A DNA stretch of 64,000 nt from JBFMCT01 sp046565765 (GCA_046565765.1 JBKHXX010000026.1:12607-76606); one strand, 5' to 3'. Shown: positions 36,680-45,481, counted from the stretch's first letter. Numbers and translations are program-made. Notes: generated from the sequence alone by a model not told the origin.

Positions 36680-36975
36680 GCGGTTCTCCTCGGCTGAAGC
36701 CCCGATCTGGGCCCGGTTCGTACGCCCACTGCGGGGTCTGACACTTGTCGTGAATGACTTCATCCGACCCTACGCCGACCTGACCGCGGAGTAAAGTTAA
36801 AAGTCAGTTATATGTAATCAGTTTTTAGTTATGGGCGACTTTCTCCCGGCGGACTCGGCGACAGTGTCCACGCCCTGGCTCTGCGCCGCAACAGCTGAAC
36901 CTTGCGGTGGCACACGCAGGGCGGTGTACTTCCACTCGCCAAACCCATAAAGGAACACCTAACCTTCATCACCGC
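36680..36975. promoter_or_regulatory. Divergent cbbL-cbbR control region with AGTTA repeats
   Basis: This 296-bp gap lies between two divergent starts. On the minus strand, a -35-like TTTACT (36795-36790) and a -10 TAGGGT (36772-36767) are spaced by 17 nt and point at cbbL. Directly upstream is a sharply AT-rich patch (36791-36832) with AGTTA at 36795-36799, 36806-36810 and 36827-36831 and AGTTT at 36820-36824. It also contains T-N11-A arrangements typical of LysR-family sites. This is the expected place for CbbR to bind and activate the operon. The rest of the gap shows nothing I recognise. Confidence 0.6.
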
Positions 36976-37905
36976 ATGGCTATGACATTGAGCCAGCTCC
37001 GCACGTTCCTCGCGGTGGCCGACGCGGGGTCCGTCCGGGTCGCCGCCGACTCGCTCCTCGTCTCCCAGCCGGCCGTCTCGGCCGCCATCGCCAGCCTGGA
37101 GCGTGAGCTGGGGGTGGAGCTCGTCGCCCGCCATGGCCGCAGCCTCCGCCTCACCGCGGCCGGAGCCGCCTTTGCCGAAGACGTGCGCAGCAGCCTGGGC
37201 CTGCTCGACCAGGGCTCCCGCCGGGCCCGCAGCGTGGAGGACCCGGCCAGGGGCACGGTTCGGCTCGTCGCGGTGGCCACTGCCGCCGAGCGGGTGCTGC
37301 TGCCCGTCGTCGCCCGCTTCCGTGAGCAGTACCCCGAGGCCGGCGTCACCATCCAGGTGGGGAACCGGATGACGGTGTGGGAGACGCTGCGCCACCACGA
37401 GGCCGACCTCGTCGTAGCCGGGCGACCGCCGGCCACCGTACCGGCGGAGACGCTGGCCCGTGGCGCGAACCGGCTCGTCGTCATCGGCCCCGCGCCGGCG
37501 GCGCCACGGAACCACGGTGCCGACGGGGTGCAGGACCCGGCCCGTGAGACCTGGCTGTTGCGGGAACCGGGATCAGGGACGCGTGCGGCGGCCGACGCCC
37601 TGCTGGCCGAGCTCGATATCGACCCGCCCACGATGATCCTCGGGTCCAACGCCGCCATCGAGCGGGGCGTGGAGCTGGGGCTGGGGGTGGGATTGATCTC
37701 CCTCGACGCCGCCACCGAACGCATATCCGAGGGGGCCGTCACCGTGTGGCCCTGCCGTGGCACCCCCATCGACCGGCCCTGGCACCTGGTTTGCTGCTCG
37801 GGTGTACCGCTCGGCCCGACCGCCCTCGCACTGGTGAGATCGATGGTCGGGCCCGGCGGCAGCCTGAAGGCGACGGCCGAGGGGAGGCGGATCCTCCGGA
37901 GCTAG
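36976..37905 (+). CDS. cbbR: LysR-family regulator of RuBisCO operon
   Basis: 309 residues from ATG 36976 (ATG 36982 is equally possible). The N-terminal winged helix-turn-helix (LSQLRTFLAVADAGSVRVAADSLLVSQPAVSAAIASLERELG) is followed by the LysR effector domain (about 95-300). It is divergent from cbbL, the classic arrangement for CbbR, which senses Calvin-cycle metabolites and activates cbb genes. The effector is not predictable here. It ends 54 nt before the convergent TadG-like gene. Confidence 0.85.
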   Translation: MAMTLSQLRTFLAVADAGSVRVAADSLLVSQPAVSAAIASLERELGVELVARHGRSLRLTAAGAAFAEDVRSSLGLLDQGSRRARSVEDPARGTVRLVAVATAAERVLLPVVARFREQYPEAGVTIQVGNRMTVWETLRHHEADLVVAGRPPATVPAETLARGANRLVVIGPAPAAPRNHGADGVQDPARETWLLREPGSGTRAAADALLAELDIDPPTMILGSNAAIERGVELGLGVGLISLDAATERISEGAVTVWPCRGTPIDRPWHLVCCSGVPLGPTALALVRSMVGPGGSLKATAEGRRILRS

Positions 37906-37958
37906 GGGCGCGGGCACGCGACGGGGCCGGGGCGCCGCACGAGCGTGGGTTGCGCCGG

Positions 37959-39689
37959 TCAGCCCACCAGCGCCGGGATGGAGAACGCCCCTGGTCCGCC
38001 CGCGTTGACCAGCGTGGAAGCGCAGTCCTGGGGGGGCGGCGCCCACACGTCGGCCTTGGCGTGGGACAGCCCGAGGGCCCGGTAGAGCGGCTCGACGATC
38101 TCGGCCCGCACCCCCGGCACGGCGGCGGTGATGCCGTTGACGGTGTCGAGCTCGATGAGCCCGGCATTCAGGCCCAGCACCAGCACGTTGGCCGTCACGC
38201 TGGAGACCGACACGGCGGGGAGTGTCACGGTCGCGGCGCTGACCGACTGGGGCGGAGCGTCGGCCGTGTAGGGCGGGTAGAACGAGAGCGTCGTGCCCGG
38301 GTTGCCCGGCGCGGTGGCGGTGAGGACGGTGTCGGTGTCCACGGTGACCAGGCCGGCCACGCTGACCAGGCGGGTGGTGGACAGGACCGGTGATGCGGCG
38401 GTGGCGAGCTGGCTGTCGGCCACCGACCCCAGGCGGGCCCGGGCCAGGTCGGTCTCGGCCCGGATGTCGACACGGGCGGGCTCACCCGGCGCGGTGCAGA
38501 CCATCGTGTCCAGGTGGGCCCGGGCGCTTCCTGCCTCGAGGTAGTAGGGCGCCCGCACGTCGGTGAGGCCCAGGCCGCTGAGCAGGACGCGAAGGTGCAC
38601 TTCGATCAGCACCCGGATCTGGGCGGTCGAGGCGGTGGTGAGGTACGTCCCCGCGCCGTCCGTGCCCGGGGGGCCCGATCGGACCTGTGGCGCCTCGATC
38701 AACCCCACCTTCACTCGAGCGAAGTTGAGGCCGGGGATGGGTCCCAGTTCGGACGCGGCCAGGTCGAAGGAGGCGAAGTGGTCGCCGTCGGCCAGGATGG
38801 CGCCGCCCCGGACGATGTCGAGCACTCGGAGGGACGCCTGGGCCAGGTCGGTGCCGTCGCTGACGGTCCCGGTCACCCCGAACAGCTCGCGCAGCGTGAA
38901 GCTGGCCCCCATGGTGGTGGCGACCTGGGCGGCGATGGTGGCCAGCGGGGTGGCCGCCGCCGCGGCGGTGGGGGAGCCGTCGGCGTTGAGGGCGTCGACG
39001 GTGGCGTTGAGGAGCCGGCGGAAGGTGATCGATGTGTCGAGGGCCCCGTCGACGGACCCGGCGGTGAGCCCGAGGGCGGCGCGGAGGCGGTCGAAGGTGA
39101 CGGTGCCGTCGGCGATGCCCTTCCAGCCCACCGCGTCCACGTTGACCGTCCCGGGGCTGACGACGTGGGAGAGGAGGCGGTTCAGGATCCGCACGTCCGT
39201 GCTCCCGACCGTGCCGCTCACCCCGGCGAGCGTCGAGCCCACCGCGACGGTCCCCATCGGCCCCGTCATGGAGGCCACCGCCCGGGCCGTCACCGACGTG
39301 CGCCCGCTGACGAACTGGTTGGCCACGGGCGACGTCACCCGCACCCGGAGGGCGGTGGCGGTGGCGGCCGTCCCGGCCACGAACCCGCCGCCCGAGACGG
39401 TCCCCAGCTCCACGGAGAGGTCGTGGCCGGCCGCGTCCCATGGAAAGGCGTTGCGGTGGGCGCTCTCCCGGGCGGCCTGGAGCTCGGCGCCGGAGCCCAG
39501 CACCCGCACCGCGTCGAGGGCGGCGAGGTCGGCCACCCGTTGGTTGTCCCGGCGGGTCAGCGCCAAGCGGCCGATGTCGATGGAGAGGCCGGCGGCGATG
39601 GTGGCGACGACCACGCCCACGCAAGCCAGGACCATGATCGCCCCGCGCTCGCGCTCGGGGCAGTCGAGAGTGCGCATGGAGCTCTCCAC
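37959..39689 (-). CDS. TadG-like exported protein
   Basis: 576 residues. The N-terminus has the TadE/TadG-like membrane segment ERGAIMVLACVGVVVATIAAG followed by SIDIGRLALTRRDNQRVADLAALDAVR, the pattern of Flp-pilus-associated proteins that keep an uncleaved N-terminal helix. The rest is an extracytoplasmic domain rich in Thr, Val and Ala with no catalytic motif. A start at ATG 39677 is also possible. It lies 51 nt after the anti-sigma gene on the same strand, so it may be part of that regulon. No other tad genes are in the window. Confidence 0.75.
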   Translation of the reverse strand: MESSMRTLDCPERERGAIMVLACVGVVVATIAAGLSIDIGRLALTRRDNQRVADLAALDAVRVLGSGAELQAARESAHRNAFPWDAAGHDLSVELGTVSGGGFVAGTAATATALRVRVTSPVANQFVSGRTSVTARAVASMTGPMGTVAVGSTLAGVSGTVGSTDVRILNRLLSHVVSPGTVNVDAVGWKGIADGTVTFDRLRAALGLTAGSVDGALDTSITFRRLLNATVDALNADGSPTAAAAATPLATIAAQVATTMGASFTLRELFGVTGTVSDGTDLAQASLRVLDIVRGGAILADGDHFASFDLAASELGPIPGLNFARVKVGLIEAPQVRSGPPGTDGAGTYLTTASTAQIRVLIEVHLRVLLSGLGLTDVRAPYYLEAGSARAHLDTMVCTAPGEPARVDIRAETDLARARLGSVADSQLATAASPVLSTTRLVSVAGLVTVDTDTVLTATAPGNPGTTLSFYPPYTADAPPQSVSAATVTLPAVSVSSVTANVLVLGLNAGLIELDTVNGITAAVPGVRAEIVEPLYRALGLSHAKADVWAPPPQDCASTLVNAGGPGAFSIPALVG

Positions 39690-39740
39690 GAAGTGCGGTG
39701 TGTGGTTCGGATGTGGACCGGCGCGCGGCGCGCCGGGGAG

Positions 39741-40673
39741 CTATCGGGCTGCGGGCGGTCCCGCTCCGGGGGCGGTCGGAGGGGCGGGGGCGGCGGGGGA
39801 GGGGGGGCTTGGGGCACCGGCGGCCCCGGCGGCCCCGGGGGCGGCCCCCGCCCGCGCTCCCGTCGGCGTCGATCCGGCCACCGGGCGCCCGGGAGCTTCC
39901 GGTGTGCCGGGCCCCGTGGGCCCGACCGGAAGGGCCTCCGACGGCGGGCCGGGGGTGGTTCCCCCCGGCGGGCCGGGATCGACGCCCGCGGGCGGTCCAC
40001 CCGGGACGACCGGGAGGTTGCCGGGCGTGACGCCGGCCGGAGGTCCGGGAACGACGCCGGCGGGGGTGGAGGCGGGCGGCCCGGCGGTGGTGGGCACAGA
40101 GGCAGGTGGCGCCGGTACGGCCGGCGTCCCGGCCGCGGGACCGGCCGAGGGATCGGCTGGCAGGGCCGGCGTCGTGGTGGGGGGCCCGCTCTTGGGGGAG
40201 GCCGGCCGGGAGTCGAACTCGAAGGGCGTCACCGCTTCCAGGACCTGCACGACGGCCTCCCGGGCAGGGGCGGGGAGCACGTGGGTGGCGGCGGCCACTG
40301 GCAGGGCGACGCCGGCCAGGGCCAGGCCGGCGCCCACGCCGGCCATGACCCGCCGGGCCCGCGGGCGGTACGGCCGGGCGGGGGGCGTGTGCCAGCCGTT
40401 TTGCGGCGTCGAACGTACCTGCGGGGTCCGTTCGACGCCGGAGAACGATCGGATCGAAGCCGCCGGGGCGGGCCGCATCAGGCGGGCGAGGGCGGAGCCG
40501 ACCGGGGGGGCGGGCAGGGCGGCCAGCTCGGCCAACCCCGTGTCGATGGCGGCGAGGGCTTCGTCCTCCTGCCAGCCGGGATGCGGCTCGCCTACCAGGA
40601 AGGCCTCGATGGCCTCGTCGCTGAGGATGTCGGTGGTGCCCATCTCGTTCCCGTCATCGCCGGCGGCGGTCAT
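39741..40673 (-). CDS. Membrane anti-sigma-like protein with Pro/Gly-rich outer domain
   Basis: 310 residues. A cytoplasmic N-terminal part (about 1-105) contains an acidic helix (DEAIEAFL, then DEALAAIDTGLAELAAL). One membrane helix (about 108-130, VMAGVGAGLALAGVALPVAAA) follows, then about 170 residues of Pro/Ala/Gly/Thr-rich sequence with PPAG repeats. Its ATG overlaps the ECF sigma stop (ATGA), the usual arrangement for a sigma/anti-sigma pair. No zinc-binding HxxxCxxC anti-sigma motif is seen, so it is a different subclass. Confidence 0.65.
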   Translation of the reverse strand: MTAAGDDGNEMGTTDILSDEAIEAFLVGEPHPGWQEDEALAAIDTGLAELAALPAPPVGSALARLMRPAPAASIRSFSGVERTPQVRSTPQNGWHTPPARPYRPRARRVMAGVGAGLALAGVALPVAAATHVLPAPAREAVVQVLEAVTPFEFDSRPASPKSGPPTTTPALPADPSAGPAAGTPAVPAPPASVPTTAGPPASTPAGVVPGPPAGVTPGNLPVVPGGPPAGVDPGPPGGTTPGPPSEALPVGPTGPGTPEAPGRPVAGSTPTGARAGAAPGAAGAAGAPSPPSPAAPAPPTAPGAGPPAAR

Positions 40674-41248
40674 CGCGATACCCCCTCGCGCGCGAACCGG
40701 CGGCGAAGGGCTTCCACCCCGCGCCGCTGGAGGGCCTTGACGGCGGTCGGTGCCTTGCCCAGGGCCTCGGCCACCTCGTCGATGGTCATGCCCGCGACCA
40801 TCCGCAGCAGCACCACGTCACGCTGGTCGGGGGCCAGGCCGGCGGCCAGGTCGCACACCCAGTCGGTGCCGAGGCGCCGGAGGGCGTCCGCTTCGCCGTC
40901 GCCGAGGGGACCGGCGCCGTCGGCCTCCACCCCGTCGGCGACCTGCGGGCGGCGGGAACGGCGACGGCGGTCGTCCACGGCCCGGCGGTGGGCGATGGTG
41001 AACAGCCACGACCGGAAGCCGTCCTCGTCGCCCGCGAACGTCCCGACCTGGGAGAAGACGGCGAGGAAGACGTCGTTGGTCAGGCCGTCGGGGTCCTCGG
41101 CGCCCTGGAGGCGCAGGTAGCCGGCGACCGAACCGGCGAACGCCCGGTACAGCCGCTCGAAGGCGGTGGGCTCGCCGGCCCGGGCGCGGGCGAGGACGGC
41201 GGGAAAGTCCGGTCCGAGCCGAGGGGCTCTCGACGGGGCTGGGGTCAT
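40670..41248 (-). CDS. ECF-family RNA polymerase sigma factor
   Basis: 192 residues from ATG 41248; an upstream in-frame start at 41293 would add 15 residues. Region 2 (about 25-90) includes FERLYRAFAGSVAGYL, DGLTNDVFLAVFSQV and FRSWLFTIAHRRAVDDRRRR, the -10 recognition and core-binding part. Region 4 (about 130-185) has LAPDQRDVVLLRMVAGMTIDEVAEALGKAP, a helix-turn-helix for the -35 element. It overlaps the gene of its likely anti-sigma partner. Targets unknown; the flanking exported proteins are candidates. Confidence 0.88.
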   Translation of the reverse strand: MTPAPSRAPRLGPDFPAVLARARAGEPTAFERLYRAFAGSVAGYLRLQGAEDPDGLTNDVFLAVFSQVGTFAGDEDGFRSWLFTIAHRRAVDDRRRRSRRPQVADGVEADGAGPLGDGEADALRRLGTDWVCDLAAGLAPDQRDVVLLRMVAGMTIDEVAEALGKAPTAVKALQRRGVEALRRRFAREGVSR

Positions 41249-41341
41249 CGAGGTAGTTATCGGCACGTTCGTACGGAACCAATACCCCCGCACGCGCCGG
41301 AGCCTCGCCCGGAGGCGAGGCTCGCAGCAGCGGTACGGGTG

Positions 41342-41959
41342 CTACCTGACGGAGGACGGGATCCGGCCCGCGGCGGGCGTCTGCCCGGCGATGCCCAGGC
41401 CGACGTCGGCGCCGGCGGTCGCACCACCGGCGGGCGTGCCGGCCGGAGGACCGGCGGGCGTGCCCGCCGGCGGCCCGGGGACGAACTCGGGGATGTGCTG
41501 GCCGGCCGGGGTCTGGCGAGCCCGGTCGAGGCCCGTGGCCTCAGGCTGGCCGGAGCCGTTGGCGTGGGCCGGGGGGGTGCTGGCGGGCGGCCCGGCGGGC
41601 ACCGAGGTGGGCACGTTGCCGGCGGCGGGGGTGCGGTTGGCGATGTCCAGGCCGAACTGGGCGCCGGCCGAGGCCCCGCCGTTGGCGGCGTCGGTGGCCA
41701 CCTGGAGGCCGAAGCCGGCCTGGTCGGGAAGGGTGACGTCGACGGGCAGGGACGGCAGGGACGGCAGGGACGGCAGCTCGACCGAGGCCGTGACGTCCGC
41801 GCCGGTGTCGGCGTTGACGGCGTTGTCGGCCGCGGGCGGGAGCACGGCTGCCACACCGGCGGTTGCGGTCGCGGCGATGCCGAGCCCGACACCGGCCTTG
41901 GCGGCCGCACCCATGGCGGCCAGCTTGCTGGCGAGACCGCCGAGGAGCGCAGTGATCAT
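41342..41959 (-). CDS. Exported GPPAG-repeat protein of unknown function
   Basis: 205 residues from ATG 41959, fixed by GGAGG about 10 nt upstream. A hydrophobic Ala/Gly-rich N-terminus (about 1-40) could be a signal or anchor. There is a PSLPSLPSLP segment, repeated A.FGLDIANRTPAAG / A.VGLGIAGQTPAAG sequences that look like internal duplicates, and GPPAGTPAG repeats like those of the anti-sigma outer domain. It lies 93 nt upstream of the sigma factor on the same strand. No catalytic motif. Confidence 0.65.
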   Translation of the reverse strand: MITALLGGLASKLAAMGAAAKAGVGLGIAATATAGVAAVLPPAADNAVNADTGADVTASVELPSLPSLPSLPVDVTLPDQAGFGLQVATDAANGGASAGAQFGLDIANRTPAAGNVPTSVPAGPPASTPPAHANGSGQPEATGLDRARQTPAGQHIPEFVPGPPAGTPAGPPAGTPAGGATAGADVGLGIAGQTPAAGRIPSSVR

Positions 41960-42186
41960 GGTGGTTGTCCTCCACTTCGGTAGTCCGGCTGCCTGCGCGT
42001 GACAGGCCCGGGGACGTTGCTCGCTGCCGTCGCCGGCAGGTCGCCTTTTCGGTGGAGCCCTCCGGGGCCGGAGGAGTCTCTCGCCCCCGTCATCGCCGCA
42101 CCGGCGAGGCGGGATACGGCTCCGGGCGGGATTTTTTCGAGGGTTCCGGTGAGGCGGGTGCCGGGGGGCCCGGCCCTTCCGGCACA

Positions 42187-42501
42187 ATGAGTGCCATGGC
42201 TCACGGCGGTGCCGACGAGCTGGTGGACGTGGTCATCGAGGTCGCCGGCCCAAGCCCTGAGCACACCGCCCCGGGGCCCTCGCGCTCGGCCCGGGCCGCG
42301 GCCCTAGGGGACGCCTTCGCCCGCGCCGCCGGTCCGGTGGAGCGGGCCGTCGAGGCGGCGGGCGGGGTGGTGACGGGGCGGGCCTGGGTGAACGGGACGG
42401 TGCGGGCCCGGGTGCCGGCCGCCGCGCTGGAGACCCTGGCCGCCCTCGACGGGGTCGTCAGCCTCGGCCCGCCGCGCCCGCTGGCGCCCGACGACGGCTG
42501 A
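42187..42501 (+). CDS. Stand-alone subtilase-propeptide-like protein
   Basis: 104 residues from ATG 42187 (ATG 42196 also possible). The second half (RAWVNGTVRARVPAAALE, then LAALDGVVSLGPPRPL) resembles the I9-type propeptide of subtilases. It also matches the segment just before the catalytic domain of the convergent protease (CWLNRTIRSPAHPAAL to VPRPL). Such domains act as folding chaperones and tight inhibitors, so a trans-acting inhibitor of the neighbouring protease is likely. No signal peptide. The 3' end overlaps that of the protease gene by 44 bp. Confidence 0.65.
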   Translation: MSAMAHGGADELVDVVIEVAGPSPEHTAPGPSRSARAAALGDAFARAAGPVERAVEAAGGVVTGRAWVNGTVRARVPAAALETLAALDGVVSLGPPRPLAPDDG

Positions 42502-43912
42502 CGTCGCCGAGCCGCACGTCGACCAGGCCCGCGCCCTGGCTGCCCTCGGCCGCCCCGGCCAGCGGGCGGCACATGCCCAGCAGGCGCGCCCGCTGGTCGT
42601 CGGGCGACAGGTCGGGGTCGTCCTCCAGCAGCAGGGCCAGCAGCCCGGTCACGTGGGGGGCGGCGAAGCTGGTCCCCGGCCCGCAGGGACCGCTCCCGCC
42701 GTCGACCAGGCAGCTCACGATGCTGTCGGCGGTGCTGCCGCCGGGCGCCACCAGGTGGGGACGGGCGCGACCGTCGGGCGTCGGCCCGCGGCTGCTGTAC
42801 TCCTGCACCGCCGTGCCGCCGTGGTCGGTGGCCCCCACCACCAGAACACCCTCGGCGTCGGCCGGCGTGGTCAGCGTGGCCGGCTCCGGGCCCCGGTTGC
42901 CGGCGCTCTTGACGATCGTCAGCCCCAGCGCCCAGGCGGTGTCGCAGGCCCGGGCCTCCCTCGACACCGCCGCCCTGAGCGGCCCCGCTCCCCAGGAGCA
43001 GTTGGCCACCTGCACGCCGTCCTCCAGCGCGTGCTGGATGGCGAGTGCCCCGTCGAAGTCGTCGGCGCCCGTGAACCGCCCGGTGGCGATGACCTTGTAG
43101 TTGTAGACGACCGCCTCGGGGGCCACGCCCTCGACCCCGCCGCCTCCCCCCGCCACGATGCCGGCGACGGCGGTGGCGTGGGCGCTCGGGTCGCCCCACG
43201 GCTCGGCGGTGAAGTTGGCCCGGTGCACCACCCGGTCGGAGAAGGCGGGATGGCGCAGTGCCACCTCGCCGTCGATCACGGCCACCAGCACGCCCCGGCC
43301 GGTCAGCCCCCGCGCCGCTCGTAGCGCGGGCGCCCCCACCACCGCGGTGCTGGTGGTGACCTCCGGCTCCAGCGGCCGGGGCACGTCGATGCGCTCCACG
43401 GCTTCGTCGCCCGCCACCTCCGCCAGCGCGGCCGGGTGGGCGGGCGACCGTATGGTGCGGTTGAGCCAGCACGGCTGCGTGCCGGCGGGCGGGGCCGCTC
43501 GCAGCCCCCCCTCCGGGCCTGAGGCGGCGCCCGCCCGGTCGAGGGCGTCGACGACGGGGCCGACGGCCCGCAGGAACTCCTCACGCCCGGCCCGCACCGC
43601 CGAGTGCCGCACCACCTGCCCGGCGGCGAGGCCCAGCTGCGACCGGCCGGGGCCGAGGGCGGACAAGGACTCGCGGACCTGGGCCCATGCGCCGGCGTCG
43701 GGCGCAGCCCGAAGGCCGGCTGCCCCCGACGATGGCCGGCATTCGAGGATGGCGTACCCGGCCCCGGCCCCGGCCCCGGCGCCGCGCACCGCGTCCGGAC
43801 CGGCCCGCTCCAGGGCCAGGCAGAACGGCGCGCTCGCCTTGGCCGCCAGCGCCGCACCCAGCCGGCGCCGCAGCCGCCGCCGGGCCACCGCCACCTCGTC
43901 GGTCTCAGCCAT
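42458..43912 (-). CDS. S8 subtilase-family serine protease
   Basis: 484 residues. An N-terminal region of about 200 residues includes a propeptide-like segment (about 148-181) ending VPRPL. The catalytic domain (about 200-465) has the triad Asp214 (VAVIDGE), His245 (SAHATAVAG) and Ser415 (GPGTSFAAPH), with Asn339 (SAGNRGP) for the oxyanion hole. There is no signal peptide or cell-wall motif, so it is probably cytoplasmic, as for proteases that process modified peptides. The start overlaps the 3' end of the SagB-like gene by 8 nt, implying joint translation with the RiPP-like locus. Confidence 0.88.
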   Translation of the reverse strand: MAETDEVAVARRRLRRRLGAALAAKASAPFCLALERAGPDAVRGAGAGAGAGYAILECRPSSGAAGLRAAPDAGAWAQVRESLSALGPGRSQLGLAAGQVVRHSAVRAGREEFLRAVGPVVDALDRAGAASGPEGGLRAAPPAGTQPCWLNRTIRSPAHPAALAEVAGDEAVERIDVPRPLEPEVTTSTAVVGAPALRAARGLTGRGVLVAVIDGEVALRHPAFSDRVVHRANFTAEPWGDPSAHATAVAGIVAGGGGGVEGVAPEAVVYNYKVIATGRFTGADDFDGALAIQHALEDGVQVANCSWGAGPLRAAVSREARACDTAWALGLTIVKSAGNRGPEPATLTTPADAEGVLVVGATDHGGTAVQEYSSRGPTPDGRARPHLVAPGGSTADSIVSCLVDGGSGPCGPGTSFAAPHVTGLLALLLEDDPDLSPDDQRARLLGMCRPLAGAAEGSQGAGLVDVRLGDVSRRRAPAGAAGRG

Positions 43913-45188
43913 GGGCCTGCTCAGCGATCCGGGTGGTGCGGGGGACGTAAGGGCGGTAGCGCGGCTCGAGTCCCTGGCGGTCGTCGGCCATCACGCCCGC
44001 ACCGCACATGGCGAGAACGCCTTCCCGGGCCCCGTCCAGCCCGAGGCGGTCCTCGGCGTTCCCCCCGTTGATGGCGCCGGTGACGAACGCACCCAATCCC
44101 AGCTCGGTGGCGACGAGGTAGAAGGTCTGGCTCAGATGGGCGGCGTCCATCGTGACCACCGAGTAGGCCCGGGCGTGGTTGCGGTACTTCCAGTAGTTGC
44201 GGGCGAAGCGAGCGCCCATGATCACCGCCACGTGGGCGCCCGCGAACCAGGACTGCCCGGTGGTGAGCTCCTCGGTGAGCGTGCGGGCCCCGTCGGCCTC
44301 CAGCCGCTCGATCAGGTCGAGGCGGTGGTGTTCGACGTTGTAGTGGTAGAGGCCCGGTCCGACCCCCTCCACGTTGCGGACGATGGGGTACGCCTCGACC
44401 GGGTGGAGCCCGCCACCGGACGGGCTGGTCTTCTTGAGCCCGACGATGCCCCGGTGGAACTCCTTGTAGCCGTGGCAGCCCCACACCCAGTAGAGCAGCA
44501 CCGAGAGCTGCTCCTCGGTCATGGGGACGTCGGCCGCGAACGACCGGGTCGTCTTGCGCCGGGCCAGCACGTCGAACAGGCCGCCCGTCCGCGGCACCAC
44601 CGGCAGCTCGTGGCGCGCCAGCGGCGACTCGACGTGGTGGAAGTGCGGCGGGGGGGTGCCGAAGCGGTCGAGAACCGCCTGGTCGGTGGGGGGCCCGTCC
44701 GTGTGCGCCAGGGGAGAGGCGGTGTGGACGTCCCTCCACTTGGTGCGGACGTGGGCCAGCAGCGAGTAGCGGTTCCACGGGACGGATGTGAGGATGACGT
44801 CCCGCTCCCGAAGGGCGGCCAGCCGGGGGTCGTCCGAGTCGGTGACGAGCAGCCCCCGCTCGGCCAGGGAGCCGAGGAGCCCGGCGGACGTGCCGTGCTC
44901 GCGCACGGCGTCGTCCGCCGAGATCCACCGGTCGCTGGGCACCGCCGCCAGGGCCCGCAGCTCCTCGGCGTCGACGACGACTTCCTTCTCGGTGAGCAGG
45001 GAGACGGCCAGCACCTGGTGCAGGGGGACGAGGGAGAGCGTCCCCTCCATCAGGGCGTCGAGGTCCAGGAACTCCCAGTCGGCGAGGTAGAAGAAGACGT
45101 GCGAGGTCCTCCGGTAACCGCCACCGGGGGGGCACGTGGCCGCCGCCGGGGTGGTGGGCCGGAGGGAGCCGACGGTGCCGTGGCTCAT
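43905..45188 (-). CDS. SagB/ThcOx-family flavin dehydrogenase
   Basis: 427 residues. The N-terminal half (about 1-190) is a winged-helix-like region seen in long SagB-type proteins. The C-terminal nitroreductase-fold domain (about 200-420) has RRKTTRSFAADVPMTEEQLSVLL, the KKTSPSGGGLHPVEAYPIV flavin-binding segment and GLYHYN. These FMN enzymes oxidise azolines to azoles in thiazole/oxazole-modified peptides, usually beside a YcaO cyclodehydratase, which is missing here. The ATG overlaps the stop of the precursor-like gene (ATGA), strongly linking the two. Related to enzymes annotated as putative peptide maturation dehydrogenases. Confidence 0.85.
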   Translation of the reverse strand: MSHGTVGSLRPTTPAAATCPPGGGYRRTSHVFFYLADWEFLDLDALMEGTLSLVPLHQVLAVSLLTEKEVVVDAEELRALAAVPSDRWISADDAVREHGTSAGLLGSLAERGLLVTDSDDPRLAALRERDVILTSVPWNRYSLLAHVRTKWRDVHTASPLAHTDGPPTDQAVLDRFGTPPPHFHHVESPLARHELPVVPRTGGLFDVLARRKTTRSFAADVPMTEEQLSVLLYWVWGCHGYKEFHRGIVGLKKTSPSGGGLHPVEAYPIVRNVEGVGPGLYHYNVEHHRLDLIERLEADGARTLTEELTTGQSWFAGAHVAVIMGARFARNYWKYRNHARAYSVVTMDAAHLSQTFYLVATELGLGAFVTGAINGGNAEDRLGLDGAREGVLAMCGAGVMADDRQGLEPRYRPYVPRTTRIAEQAHG

Positions 45189-45481
45189 TCGACGAAGAAG
45201 GCCAAGAAGGCGCCGAAGGCGATGAAGACCCAGAACGCCTCCTCCTGGGAGTCCAGCACCTTGCGGAGCTGCTCCTTGGACGGCAGCTCGACCGGGGGCT
45301 TGACCTGCCCGGGCGGGATGGTGATCCCGTAGCGGGCGAGGGCCTCCTCCGGGTTCTGCTTGAGCTGCGCCCGGAAGTCGTCGTCCTCGGCCAGCGCGGT
45401 GGCGAAGGCCTTGGCGTCGTCCGGAGTGACCCTCAGGTTGGCGAAGAGCGGTCGCTTCTTCGCCTCTGCCTGGTTGGACAT
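45185..45481 (-). CDS. RiPP precursor-like peptide with nitrile-hydratase-type leader
   Basis: 98 residues. The first part (VTPDDAKAFATALAEDDDFRAQL, then NPEEALARYGITIPP) matches the leader style of NHLP-type precursors derived from nitrile hydratase alpha subunit. The remainder has no Cys or Thr and only two Ser. It ends in an aromatic stretch with six Phe and one Trp in 19 residues (EEAFWVFIAF, then GAFLAFFVE). That is unlike a thiazole/oxazole core and could insert in a membrane. Good ribosome-binding site (AAAGGAA); the stop overlaps the dehydrogenase start. It could instead be a small membrane protein with a leader-like domain. Confidence 0.7.
   Translation of the reverse strand: MSNQAEAKKRPLFANLRVTPDDAKAFATALAEDDDFRAQLKQNPEEALARYGITIPPGQVKPPVELPSKEQLRKVLDSQEEAFWVFIAFGAFLAFFVE

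Noticed and set aside
36680..36763. Upstream ATG (36763) as the cbbL start
   Set aside because: It adds 28 basic residues not seen in RuBisCO, has no ribosome-binding site, and lies at or before the likely transcript start; GTG 36679 has GAGGAG at the right distance.
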